A stretch of 64,000 bases of DNA. Source: Trichoplax sp. H2. Taxonomy: Eukaryota; Placozoa; Uniplacotomia; Trichoplacea. The position numbers were made by a program, and so were the translations under genes. Below are positions 1-11,100 of the stretch, piece by piece. Where the stretch lies: NCBI GenBank assembly GCA_003344405.1, contig NOWV01000104.1, positions 124,001-188,000 of the forward strand, given 5' to 3'. The notes under the pieces were generated by a model. The model saw only the letters and a program-made list of their open reading frames with translations. It did not search any database and had not been told where the DNA came from. The first letter of the stretch is position 1. Each line of letters begins with the position of its first letter.

Positions 1-154
1 TATCAATGGGATTTGAGATATAATATTATGAAATTATCATTGACGATCTGTTAAGTCAATATAAATCAATTATTTCGAAATAATTTCTAGATTGTCCTAT
101 TCAATGCCATTACTGACGCAGGAAGTAAAATTAATGAAGATAAATATACAGTAC

Positions 155-1275
155 CTTTCAATGTTTCTTCAACTACTTCAACTACGCGGTCAATTTGTTG
201 AACCTAATTTGGTTATGGTCAGTTACACGTATGTCAATGTAAAAATCTTTTAAGGTACTGCATACGTTATTAGTAAAAGGTATAATAGGTTTGCGTAGAA
301 ATTGTCGTATACAAATTCAAATAGTGCATGTTTACCCCTACTACACTTATACCATCCATTAAGGGGTGCCTTTTTTGACCTTGAGGAACACAACCGGCCA
401 AAACCAGATACTTTTTTAACTCCTTCGCCTTCCGAATATCATTATAAAAGCTGTCTTCAGCTGGATTTTTGACAGCGCAGCTATTCAACAACCATAAATC
501 AGCTTCTTCTGGTATTTCTGCGTACGAATATTTCAATAATACCATGCAAGTGCAAACGAAAGTGGTAAACATCAGACAACGTTAGCAAGGAGAAGATTAA
601 TATTTGGAAGATATCAATTACCCTCAGAATCAAGATTACAAGAAGTGATATTGTACGTACTGTACTTCTACAGTATTTAACGAGAATGAACTACTGTACG
701 TAGATGCAAGATGCTCCTTGGCACCTCGTTCATCACTATAAGATACAAAATTGACAGCAAACTTCCCTATCGATTTGGTACGTCAGTGAATTATACATGT
801 ACTATCTATTCAATGTGTAATATTTGCTAACTAAACAAGTAAACATTAGAATATGCACTTCGGAATACAGTATTAGTGCTATACATATGTTTATACGCGT
901 AGATTATAGTACGTACGCGTATTCTAGTTTATCGATATGACCTCAGCATGCATACAACTATCTCAATATCCTACCAGTGATTTTATATCCATAACTGCTC
1001 AATTGACCGGCCATATATTCACCATCAGATTTGTTATGTGAACATCCCCAAGTACGGATGTAGATACCTTGTGTTCCAGGGATGATACTGTCTCCAACAG
1101 CTTTTTCATCCACCTCGACATTGGAATCGCTCTTACCTTGTCGTTTAGATGGACGCGATCGTAATTTCACATTATTTCTTGATATTTTTGATCTTACATC
1201 AACAGAATACGATTCCTCTTTGGAGATTAAATCTTCGATATCTTCTACTGCGTTCCTTTGGCTATCTACGGACAT
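155..1275 (-). CDS. CDKAL1: CDKAL1-like tRNA methylthiotransferase, N-terminal part
   Basis: Three exons are visible on the minus strand: 1275-975, 517-336 and 203-155, all in consistent phase with GT-AG borders. The rest lies beyond the left edge. The family is a radical-SAM enzyme (MiaB/MtaB type) that adds a methylthio group to t6A37 of tRNA-Lys(UUU). After a polar leader of about 70 residues comes the N-terminal methylthiotransferase domain. Its three cluster cysteines are visible: C78 in TWGCSHN, C114 in [13 protein letters not shown] and C143 in VLAGCVPQ. Exon 3 reads [14 protein letters not shown], as in animal CDKAL1. The radical-SAM CxxxCxxC motif and the TRAM domain fall outside the window. 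The start is the first in-frame Met. It lies head to head with the sirtuin gene, 765 bases apart. Confidence 0.93.
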
Positions 1276-1437
1276 TTTAAGTGAAGTTTTACCCTAAGTA
1301 ATTTACATGTTATGCAGTCCACTTGTTCCAAAATGTGGAAAAGAATGCCGAAAGGAATTCGCTGCAGTAGTTTGCCTTGAGCTTCGGTGCAGCGGAAGAG
1401 ATTGTAACCGACAGTACAGAGAGCAAGCTGGTTGGCC

Positions 1438-1655
1438 AGATACCGCTACAATTGCTACAGTACAGTACATTCATTGTGCACAGTGGTCAAATGCTACAGT
1501 ACAGTTCAATGTGTTGTACTGTACATTGTACACTGTACTGTATGTCTGTACCCTCCATCTGTGCACTGCACAAATAGAATTTCCTATCCACTGTACGGTA
1601 TACAGTACTGTAAACCACTGCTACAGGGGCGTGGCAAGCCCTCTACAGTACAATG
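1438..1655. repeat. TACWG palindromic pentamer array (divergent CDKAL1/SIRT2 spacer)
   Basis: Repeated TACAG and TACTG units, often joined as TACTGTACAGTA, are mixed with short unique stretches. Because TACAG is the complement of CTGTA, the units can pair with each other on one strand. No coding exon is supported here; the long open frames in the array are a by-product of the stop-free repeat. Confidence 0.85.
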
Positions 1656-1905
1656 GTTGAAAGATGTTCAGCGTTGCCTTAAATATGTCTTTCAATTGTG
1701 AAGAAATGGACTTTAAATTTGGCTCGAATTCCATGTAGACAGATCTGTACAACCTTGAGCAATTGGCTTTTGATATTTTGATTACTTTTTATCGTACTAT
1801 TGAATAATTCTATTTCTTTCGAGCTTCTAATACAAACTATCAGTCGCTGTTACACGTACGGTCGCTCCAACCATTTTACAAGTCAAGTCGTAATGCCGGT
1901 CTACT
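1622..1905 (+). repeat. Dispersed repeat, copy A
   Basis: This stretch matches the reverse complement of about 49015-49290 over most of its length. Shared landmarks include AGGGGCGTGGC, ATGTCTTTCAATT, GAAGAAATGGAC and CTAATACAAACTATCAGTCG. Similarity ends close to where the TACWG array at 1902 begins. Copy A has TACAGTAC inserted inside the shared CCCTC...ATGGTTGAA segment. It could be a transposon remnant or a duplicated gene fragment; no transposase is visible. Confidence 0.75.
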
Positions 1906-1985
1906 GTACAGTACAGTATATAGACTCTACATTGTACTGTACAGTATACAGTACTATACTGTACTGTACAGTATGTACTGTTTTG
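1902..1985. repeat. TACWG palindromic pentamer array upstream of SIRT2
   Basis: Alternating TACTG and TACAG units end about 55 bases before the sirtuin start codon. Several perfect inverted pairs such as TACTGTACAGTA are present. Confidence 0.85.
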
Positions 1986-2040
1986 TTGATTAAGGTTAAT
2001 CAATTCTAACAAGCGATAAGAACAATTCTACCATAGTAGT

Positions 2041-3057
2041 ATGATGGCGAACCAGGAAAGCGTTGAGGATAGCTTAGGAAAATTATATTTATCCCAAGAA
2101 GGTGATGATAACTCAAAGTCGACGAAGGAGGACAATCTTGAATCTATTGCCCAATTGATTAAGTCGAAAGAATGTAAAAATATCATTGTTATGACTGGAG
2201 CTGGCTTATCAACTGCAGCTGGTATTCCCGATTTTCGATCACCTGATATTGGATTATTTACCAAAGTGATGCAAAAATATCAAGTGACAAGCCCGGAATT
2301 GGTGTTTAGTATCGATTATTTTCACGAAAATCCATCTGTATTTTATGAAATGTCTCGTGGAATGACTGAAACAGATTATAAACCTACCATAGCTCATTAT
2401 TTCTTAAAGTTATTAGCTGATAAGAATTTACTCTTGCGACATTATACACAAAATGTTGATGGATTAGATTTAGCAGCCGGTTTATCCGAAGATAAAGTGG
2501 TCACCGCTCATGGTACTATGTACACCGCACATTGTACAACTTCAGAATGCCATACCAAGTATACTTTGGAATGGTTGAAACAACAATTATTAAAAACTCC
2601 AGATATTACCGTACCACGTTGTGATAAATGTCAGGGCGTAATAAAGCCCGATGTTGTCCTTTATGGTGAACAGCTGCCAAATAAATTCTTTACTATGCGA
2701 TCTGCTGATTTCCCAAATTGTGACTTACTGATTATAATGGGAACTTCGTTGAAAGTCGAACCGTTTGCATCGTTAGTTGAACACGTTCCAGAGCATGCTC
2801 CACGCTTGTTGATCAATTTAGAAAAAACTGGCCAAGATCATGGTATGTTTAGTCGATCACCTAGTCAAATTGGTGGAATGGTTAAGCACCTTCTTGGATG
2901 GAATTCCAATCGGAAAGATATATTTTGGAAAGGAAGTTGTGATGATGGTTGCTTGAAACTTGCAGATTTACTTGGTTGGAAGCAGGAGTTGTTAAAGTTG
3001 AAAGAAGACCAACAAAAGAAACCAAGCCAAGATACTCTACCGAACGTTAAATTGTAA
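2041..3057 (+). CDS. SIRT2: SIRT2-like NAD-dependent protein deacetylase
   Basis: A single open frame of 338 residues encodes a class I sirtuin, which removes acyl groups from lysine using NAD. Visible motifs: GAGLSTAAGIPDFRSP (residues 53-68, NAD binding), TQNVD (136-140), HG with catalytic His157, zinc-binding Cys165, Cys170, Cys194 and Cys197, KPDVVLYGE (202-210), and GTSLKVEPF (234-242). The C-terminal GCLKLADLLGWKQEL block is typical of SIRT2 rather than SIRT1 or SIRT3. No mitochondrial leader is seen; an N-terminal leucine stretch (residues 12-17) resembles the nuclear export region of SIRT2. Two Met codons are adjacent, so 2041 or 2044 may be used. The gene has no introns, unlike most of its neighbours. 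Confidence 0.97.
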   Translation: MMANQESVEDSLGKLYLSQEGDDNSKSTKEDNLESIAQLIKSKECKNIIVMTGAGLSTAAGIPDFRSPDIGLFTKVMQKYQVTSPELVFSIDYFHENPSVFYEMSRGMTETDYKPTIAHYFLKLLADKNLLLRHYTQNVDGLDLAAGLSEDKVVTAHGTMYTAHCTTSECHTKYTLEWLKQQLLKTPDITVPRCDKCQGVIKPDVVLYGEQLPNKFFTMRSADFPNCDLLIIMGTSLKVEPFASLVEHVPEHAPRLLINLEKTGQDHGMFSRSPSQIGGMVKHLLGWNSNRKDIFWKGSCDDGCLKLADLLGWKQELLKLKEDQQKKPSQDTLPNVKL

Positions 3058-5520
3058 TCGTATTTCGTATATAATACAACATCGTACTTTCCTTGGTCGT
3101 GATTTATTTCACTGTATTGCTTTAATCTTATTATTGCATATACAGTAAATATGAGATTTAAATCATGCACGCACAGTGAGAACTAATGCCAGTTGCGTTA
3201 AATTGAAACAGTAGACTGAAATACTAGTAGGATTTTATTTTTAAGTTGATTGAATAGATTTTATTACCTATTGCATCATATAGAACTATACATTCAAGTT
3301 TGGGTTACATCAACCGCGTCTAAATAAGTTTTCCTAACGTCTGCAAAAGGAACTTGAATAAAATCTCAGATTAATTCATCAATGGCACCTCTAGATAGAA
3401 TATTCGTACATACTAATGAAAGAGAAATACTGCATTTAAATGCGGTATTGATTATAGGCGTATATTATTATTATTACTTTACAGGTGATTTTTATACTGA
3501 TTTCTTATATCTTAGAAATAGTAATTTTACCATCTGCTATTATATATCTAATACTGTGATACAGTCTAATGTATGAATAACGATATCGGCTACATGTATG
3601 ATATTTATATCAACTATAGATTTTATGTTTCCATTTGATTCATTACGTTATCAATTATAATAAATGTACCTGCTATAAATGTAACTAATACAGTACGTAT
3701 TTGTTACTGTATTTATAAAAGCTTAAAATGACACTTTTGCATTTGAATATCTACTATTGTAATGATGTCATCTTGCAAATATTAATAGACTAAAATGAGA
3801 TCAATAAATTCTTGAAAAATTTACAAACTTTTATATTCAAGTAAAAATTAGATGGTTTTAATCAATCACAACTGAACGGAATACATTTCGTGTAAACTTA
3901 GCACGCAAGCATTGAACAGTTACCGCAAACTATTCCAGTTGAAGTGTAAGCAATTATTCGCATATGTAATTCTTTAGTTAGATTGGCATGATTTTAAAGT
4001 GTAAAAATAACTTACTAAAAATTATTTGAGGAAGCAATCTGACTTAGTTAATCCTGTTTGTATAGACAGCCGATACTTTGGCCATACAAAAATTGAGGCA
4101 TACTTAGCTGTAGTCTCGCATCTAGTACCTACACATATGCAATTATAGTTAAGTAACATTCATTTCTAAGACGAGAATTATTTACAGTTTAGCGAAATGA
4201 ACCCCATTCACAATATTGCAAGACACCATAGCGACCGGTGTATAAAAAATTGTAACTTCTTAACATCAATTATTGAAATATGGTATAATTATGCCCGTAT
4301 CCTGCTAATTTTTAAGAATGAATGATAACATGTTTATATAGCGCTTTCCATCTTGTATGAATGTTGTAATTTAACAGATCATTGCACTATCGGAATTACC
4401 AAGTATCCTGAAGTATTAAATCATTGAAAATCACCTCCAATACAAAGTAGAATTACGCTTATAAAACATAACAATGTTTGCATTTAGGTCGACCACATGT
4501 TACAATCTGTGTGACAAATTATCACGATAAGCTTATTCGAAATGACAATAGTAAAAGATCTTGATTTTGTTTTAATTTATCATTTATGAAAAAGCATGCT
4601 TATAATATAGCCTTTCAGCGAATTTAGTGACAGGTGAATATATTTTCGTTACAATATAATGATAATACTTTGAATCTTTTTCTTCAGGTTCACAGCTGGT
4701 TATACTATCTAGCAAAGATTTACCGTTATGTTAGATATATGTATCTTTAAGACAGCTGTGCGTACACTGACTGGCGTTCAAGCTTTTCACATCAAAGCGT
4801 TACTTATAACCAATTAAGTTAGCTATGCTATTACAAGTACATTACTTGTGTCCTATCCTTAATAACAATCATAATCCAGAAAGACGTTTTACAGTAAAAA
4901 TGAAGCATATTAAATACTCAACATAGATCAGTTTTTCTTAAACTAGTAGTTGGCCACAGTACAATAACTCATATTTGTGTAAGCACAACGAGAGCTCAAT
5001 ATTGATTTACATATTTCTTATGTTGATAGTTGCTCCTTAAAGAAGACAAGCAATAAGATAGCAATCTATTCTTGTGTTTACAAAATCTTACACCGTTTTT
5101 TGGCACAATATTAGAAATTCATTCGATAAGTAGTGATGAATATACAGTACCGCAAAATAAAATCATCTTCTATATAGATTAAAAAGGATTGCATAAAAAT
5201 GAGCTCCTACTATTACAAGCTGACAAAATTTTAAGCGATTACGTTCAATTACGGGAAGTTGAGAATAATGAATATCTAGGTGTGGAATCAGTTTTAATTT
5301 TGATTTCATATAAGTGTAACGTAGTTATAAATCTCTGATCTTGAATCCACATTATATCTATTTTTTTTAAATATCAAGAGCACTAAGTTCTTGAAGTAGC
5401 TGCGTGAAAGATTTCTGCAATAACCACATCGCAGCTCCTAACAAGGGGCTAAATTTATTTAGTAAGCAAGAATACAATTAACGCTCGTTACAGTGACAGT
5501 AAAAATACTTTGCAAGACTG
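3058..5520. other. Convergent intergenic region, no gene seen
   Basis: This 2.4 kb AT-rich stretch lies between the 3' ends of the sirtuin and J-protein genes. I found no exon with protein-like translation and splice sites. Only isolated single TACAGTAC units occur, no array. It presumably holds both 3' UTRs. Confidence 0.6.
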
Positions 5521-6315
5521 TTATTGGTCTTGATCTTTCTTTAATGTTTTTTCTCGTTTTACTTTTTCTAAAAGGGACACAGCCATTTTCTCTGCTTCAG
5601 CATCTTTACGAATAATTGCATCCTGACGATGTTGTTCTAAGAATAGTTGTAATTGTTTATGAGGCCCGTTTTTGCGTGCAGTGTCAGTAATCTCTTTATG
5701 CAATGCGACGATTCGATTATTGTTGTCTTCTTTTCTTTTCCTAATGATCTCTCCGCCTACAGTGGCTATGAAATAATGTATAATTACACCGACTAGAGAT
5801 ATTCCACATAGCCACAAAACTACAATGTAATTTTTCGTTTTGAATATTTTTGGAGGCTTAGCATAGGATTGTTGGCTATTATACCCTTGGAAATTGTTAC
5901 GCCAGTAATGGGGTGGATAAGAGGTGATGTAATGATCAGGCGTACTATGCAACTTAAAATCATAATCTTTACGAGTCGTTGGATCAAGCAGAGTGGTATA
6001 TGCTTCATTTAACTTTACGAAAGTATCATGTTTTACTTTATCACGTGGATGCCAATCCGGATGGCAATCCCTAGATTTCTTAAAATAAGCCGCTTTGATT
6101 TGTTCCTGATTGGCAAATTCAGAGATTCCTAATAGCTCGTAATGAGACTGCCGGTAAACCAAAGAAGAACGTAAATATCGAATGCAGACATACGAAATGG
6201 TATTACAGAGATGCCCTTTCAGTTGATATAAACTGGGCTGAAAGTATACGCCAAGTGTCCTTCGAGAGATACGTGTATTTACATTATTTATGAGATTTGG
6301 CAATCGAAGAAGCAT
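5521..6315 (-). CDS. DNAJC4: DNAJC4-like J-domain membrane protein
   Basis: One uninterrupted frame of 264 residues. The first 55 residues are basic and rich in hydroxylated residues, which would fit a mitochondrial leader. A J domain spans about residues 58-120: HYELLGISEFANQEQIKAAY, then the HPD motif at 85-87, which stimulates Hsp70 ATPase. A tyrosine-rich linker (128-150) follows, then one membrane segment (about 163-184) and a charged tail likely to form a coiled coil. The order J domain, PHYW-type linker, single membrane helix and basic tail matches DNAJC4, which is known in animals but poorly characterised. Human DNAJC4 is of similar length. It has no introns. It diverges from VPS15 across 1.8 kb of repeat-rich DNA. 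Confidence 0.82.
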   Translation of the reverse strand: MLLRLPNLINNVNTRISRRTLGVYFQPSLYQLKGHLCNTISYVCIRYLRSSLVYRQSHYELLGISEFANQEQIKAAYFKKSRDCHPDWHPRDKVKHDTFVKLNEAYTTLLDPTTRKDYDFKLHSTPDHYITSYPPHYWRNNFQGYNSQQSYAKPPKIFKTKNYIVVLWLCGISLVGVIIHYFIATVGGEIIRKRKEDNNNRIVALHKEITDTARKNGPHKQLQLFLEQHRQDAIIRKDAEAEKMAVSLLEKVKREKTLKKDQDQ

Positions 6316-7057
6316 ATTGATTGTTTCTGCCTATTAAATGTGTCATTGCACCTTATATTACATGGACAGTCGTAGTTATTGGTATGAATTATCGCCTAAT
6401 TGCCTATCTTTGTTGAAGGAAAGTGATTTGGAGAATTTACTCTATGAAATTGTAGAGTATCAGATTATGTTCTAATGCAAAGTATACCAAAGTTCAAAAT
6501 TCTTCATTGGCTGATCTTTCTCTATAGTATCGCATATCAATCTATCAATCATGAATAAGAATACATTTTCAATTCATTGACAGCAGGTATACTCGTATGA
6601 GAGTATTCTACAATCATACCATGCAAAATACGATTCTTCATTCCTACCTTAATATCCTAATATTTTAATCATGCTCTAGGTCATTGTTGGAAGTAATTCT
6701 AGGTAATACGGTCATTTCCTCGCAAGTATACGATTGCAATGATACTAGAGAGCAAAATTCTCCCAGGTCGTCTTGATCTTTCCACCAAATGCTTGGTGAT
6801 AACGTTGTCGGAAAGGACCGGCTTAGGCCGCCGTCAGGATGTTCATTTAACCTCAAGGAAGTGCTATGACTGACTAATGACTATGCAGTAGTATGTTGTC
6901 GCGAACACTCTGCACGTCATAATCCTATTACAAGAAATTAGTATTTAGCGAATGTTTCTATCTGTCAGGAGGCCTAAATCAGCACTTCAGCCACTACCCA
7001 CTGTCTACTGTATAGATGAACCGGTCCGAACCGGATCGTTCTCAGGTCTAGTCGTCT

Positions 7058-7466
7058 AGGTACAGTACTGTACAGTAAACCTCTATGGTCCACCGTACCG
7101 TCACAGTACCGTGGTGACAGTGACTGACTGTACTGTACTGTAGACTGTACTGTACAGTGCAGTACAGTACTGTACAGTCCAATAAAGTGTACTGTACAGT
7201 ACTGTATTTTACTGTACATTGTGCATGAGCGTACAGTTTACAGTACTTTACATTGTACATGAGCGTTACCCTGTGTACAGTACAGTGTACAGTACTTTAC
7301 ATTGTGCACAAGCGTACTGTACATTGTACAGTATACAGTACAGTACTGTACAGTACAGTACACATTTGTTACAAGCTGTTGTACTGTACAGTACAGTACT
7401 GTACAATACAACTTGGTCTGGTACTGGATCAAAGTGAGTGAGTACAGTACTGTACACTGTACAGTA
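7058..7466. repeat. TACWG palindromic pentamer array
   Basis: The densest array in the window: about 400 bases made largely of TACTG and TACAG units in changing orientation, with TGTACA joints and short spacers such as ATTGTGCAT. Long perfect palindromes such as GTACTGTACAGTAC recur many times. The 15-base translation cycle has no stop in any frame on either strand (YSTVQ or LYCTV), which explains the many spurious open frames. Confidence 0.9.
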
Positions 7467-7727
7467 CTGTAGTTGTCAGCCAATCCCTACAAGAATTTTC
7501 TCTTTAAAAATAAAGTCACTGAGTAGCACAGTTAAACAGTTAGCATCTGGCTAGCAAATAATGATGAAATCCAAGCAGTGACATACTGCGCTGGTGATTG
7601 TTTGGTAAGGTCTGTACCAGAGATTTTCATTTATACCTACTGTATTTAGTATACTAAATCTAGTACAGCACCAGCAAGGACTACAAATATGACGGGAAGA
7701 AGTCCTGACACTGGCCATAGTCACCAT

Positions 7728-7936
7728 ACTGTACACTGTACAGTACACTGTACTGTACGTACTGTACTGTGGGCTGAAACATACTGTACTGTAGGCTGAA
7801 ACATACAGTACTGTACGTACTGCAGTACTGAAGCTACTGTACTGTACTGTGCAGTACTGTATACAGTACAAGAGCATAGTGAGGCTGAAGGATACAGTAC
7901 TGTACTGTACATAGCATATACACTCATTGTACAGTA
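7728..7936. repeat. TACWG palindromic pentamer array, second block
   Basis: A second block of TACWG units includes a short unit GGCTGAAACATACTGTACTG that occurs at about 7789 and again, with variations, at 7795-7820, 7879 and 7936. So the array also contains a higher-order repeat built around GGCTGAA. It ends about 170 bases before the VPS15 start codon. Confidence 0.85.
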
Positions 7937-8109
7937 AGGCTGAAGCGATTACTGTGGAATAATATTCTGCGCCTTACGTCACATTAAGTCAAGTCAAGCA
8001 TAGTGGTCATCCTGACATTTTGCTCAATTTTACCTTGGTCTTCAAGTCTCTTTTCCTATCTATGACACAAGGAATCCACCATAATTGATTATAGGACTTT
8101 CAAGCCGAC

Positions 8110-11100
8110 ATGGGCAATCAATTGTCTAGTTTGGCACCATCCCAGATACTTTCTGTCGATCACTATCTATCCGACCTACCGCAATATCATTATGAAAAAA
8201 GGTAACATTAGACAAATCGCAATGGTGGTCATTCTTGATGGCTATACAGTAATCTCGACTGACTAATAGTACAAGCTAGACAAACAGGGCTAAAATAGAT
8301 TACTTCTGTGAATAAATCGGATGCAATCAATAGCAAGTGCCAGTCAAGTGTTGCATTGATATAAATCTATAAAATAGAAGTTAGAAATTGTCTGATAGAG
8401 GTAATCTTCAGCTAGGTATTCTATCCGTCTACTCATTGATTTAGTCAAAAACAGATTCCGAAGCCACTTTGGTATCGTCTACTACGAGTATATCAATGTT
8501 ATATATATATATATATATATGTATATATACTGTAGTTATAAAAGACGAATAACACGATCTACTGTACAACTTGGTATCACATTCGTTCTGTATACTTAAA
8601 TACAATTGAACATAAAGCTTTAGTTTAATGTCCAGTAACGTCTTAATTTCAAGAAATACCCGTCTGAATACGTTGATGTAATTGAGACATTCGCTTTTAT
8701 CGACGTGGTATGTCTTAAAATCAGTAGGATTGGAAACTTGTATTTATCAATAGCTAAGAATTAGACAGTAAGAATAACTGATATTAACATTGGTGTGTTA
8801 TACCGTATCTAGTTTTGCTTGACTAATTCTACTGCTATTTTGATATACAATCAACTACAGTGTTAGAGTGTATCAGTGTTACTGTCTTTACTTTCGTTGT
8901 TGTGACTCAAGTCAAACTACAAATTGTACTATTTCTTCATAATCACTCGTATATTGACAGTAACCAATCTGAAATTGTACAAGTATGTAATGATCCTTGC
9001 TCTTAATTACGGCTTATCGCAATATCACGTGCAGCATTGCTGATTTGATTGCCGTACAATTCCGATACTCCTCTAATGAATGAATATAGTCGTAAAGCAT
9101 GGTATACCTACTGCATAATTATCGCTTACTAAAATACGCAACAGCAGAAGTGATTCTGTATCTGTTACATTGATCAGATATCCCTTATTAAAATAATATA
9201 TTAGAGAAGTACGATGCATTCATTTACAGATTATGTTGTATGTATTGGATACAGTATCTATGGCTGTAAAATAAACCCAAGTTTTATCGACATTTAAAAT
9301 AACTAAACTGTTGTATGTTTTTGGATTTACTTGACTTTTACTTATAGCTTGGGCAGCACTAGATTCTTCAAGGTGGCTAAAGCAAGATATAAGTAAGTGG
9401 GCTACATTCCTGCATCCCTCTTTAAACGGCTAACGTTATGACTGTATACACGTGTAGAATACTGCACATAGATAGCTTATTTGTATAGCTTGACTCAGAA
9501 GATGATCCATAGGATAATTTTAAACATAAACCATTAGTATATTTCGTTATTATAATATCGCTATGTGTAACGTTAAATATACATGTAATACCAAGTTCGA
9601 TTTTTTTAATTTGATTTCAATCTAGTTTTTGTCACTAACTATATTAGAGCTAGTATTACTTGAGTAGAGTATGATGTTATGCCAATGTAAGACTGTTTCC
9701 AAGATACCTAATTACTTAAGTTAGGCTTGTTATTCCATGTGGAAAGTTAATGATAATCTTTGACAATGAAGCTAATTCCCCGAAAGATAATTAGAGCTAT
9801 GTTAAATATTGATAAAATTTATTCGCCTCGATGACATATCGAGATATCTTGGAAATTAACTGATACTGAGCTAGGTATGTATGATTTTATTATTGCGACT
9901 ATATATCAGTAATAGCTCTTTTCATTTTATAAACAAAGGGGTGGCCTCACGGTAGTAAAAGTCTTTGCTTTACCGGATGCTCAACTACCCATGAAGTTTT
10001 TTCAAGATAAAGTGCACGGTATGAATGAGTAATATCACTTGATGTTATATTTCAAATTAGACCAGTCGTGAAGCAACTTTCTCATATCGTATGATAGAAT
10101 AAGTATTAAAACTGTTTTGTGATCTAATCTGACTGCTATTATGCAAGATGATAAATACATTTTGCATTAAGTAATAATATATTTACTATGGAAACTACCT
10201 TATAGAAACTCGAGGAAAATTAAATGGTTGTGCTAGTCTCTTGCCGTTCCAACGAACTATGGTAAATTGAAAAATTTGCTTACTTATAATCGTAGAATAT
10301 CTGTTTCAGATTTCGTATGATAATATTATGGTTCACATTAGACCTGGATTTTATTTATAATCTGTTTTTAGATATCAGACAGAGCTGCATTCCTGATCAG
10401 GCAATATATGAAATATACGCTTTACGATAGAATAAGGTATACCAAAATGCGAAATTTTAAATAGTAAAGTTTCTTAATTTACTTATTCGCACCCTTATCG
10501 TTATCTCAGTACCAGGCCATTCTTAAGCGATATTGAAAAGAAATGGATAGCTTTTCAACTATTAACAGCAGTTAAACAAATGCACAGCAGGAATGTAAGC
10601 CAATTTATGTTCAATTACCCTATAACTCATATTTTGTTAAATACAGTTTTAAATAGGTGTTGTTATCATCCATTCAGATAACTTTAATTTTAAAATCTTA
10701 CCACTCAGATTCAGCATGGTGACATCAAAACTGAAAATGTCATGGTTACTAGTTGGAATTGGTACTAACGCAAAATAAAACCTTCATTATTATTACTAGT
10801 TGTCTGCGAAGTAAGTACTTAGGTATACAAGCTTAACAATCTTGGTTTACTTGTTGTAGGGTTATGCTAACTGATTTTGCCTGTTATAAGCCAGTATATC
10901 TCCCCGAGGTAAGCTACTAGTAAATAGTAAATTTACTTTATATCCATTATTTATATCGACATTTTAAAGTCTTACACACTTTTTCTGCCTCTTAGGATAA
11001 TCCTGCAGACTTTTCATACTTTTTCGATACTTCAAGAAGAAGAAGTTGCTACATCGCATGTGAAAGATTTCTGGACAGCACTTTATTTGCTAGATTAGCA

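Larger units (their letters stand above)
6316..8109. other. Divergent intergenic region with repeat arrays
   Basis: Shared upstream region of the J-protein and VPS15 genes. Besides the two TACWG arrays it holds a less AT-rich stretch near 6740-6860 with no convincing exon. No core promoter motif could be assigned with confidence. Confidence 0.6.

Noticed and set aside
1-154. Search for a fourth CDKAL1 exon at the left edge
   Set aside because: No stretch gave the next conserved block with a usable acceptor and donor, so the gene is reported as ending at 155 within the window.
3382-3576. 64-codon frame downstream of the sirtuin gene
   Set aside because: Low-complexity Tyr/Ile translation of AT-rich DNA, with no known motif.
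7048-7927. Many overlapping open frames on both strands with peptides such as YSTVQ and LYCTV
   Set aside because: They are translations of the TACWG array, which contains no stop codon in any frame. No domain, start context or splice sites support them.
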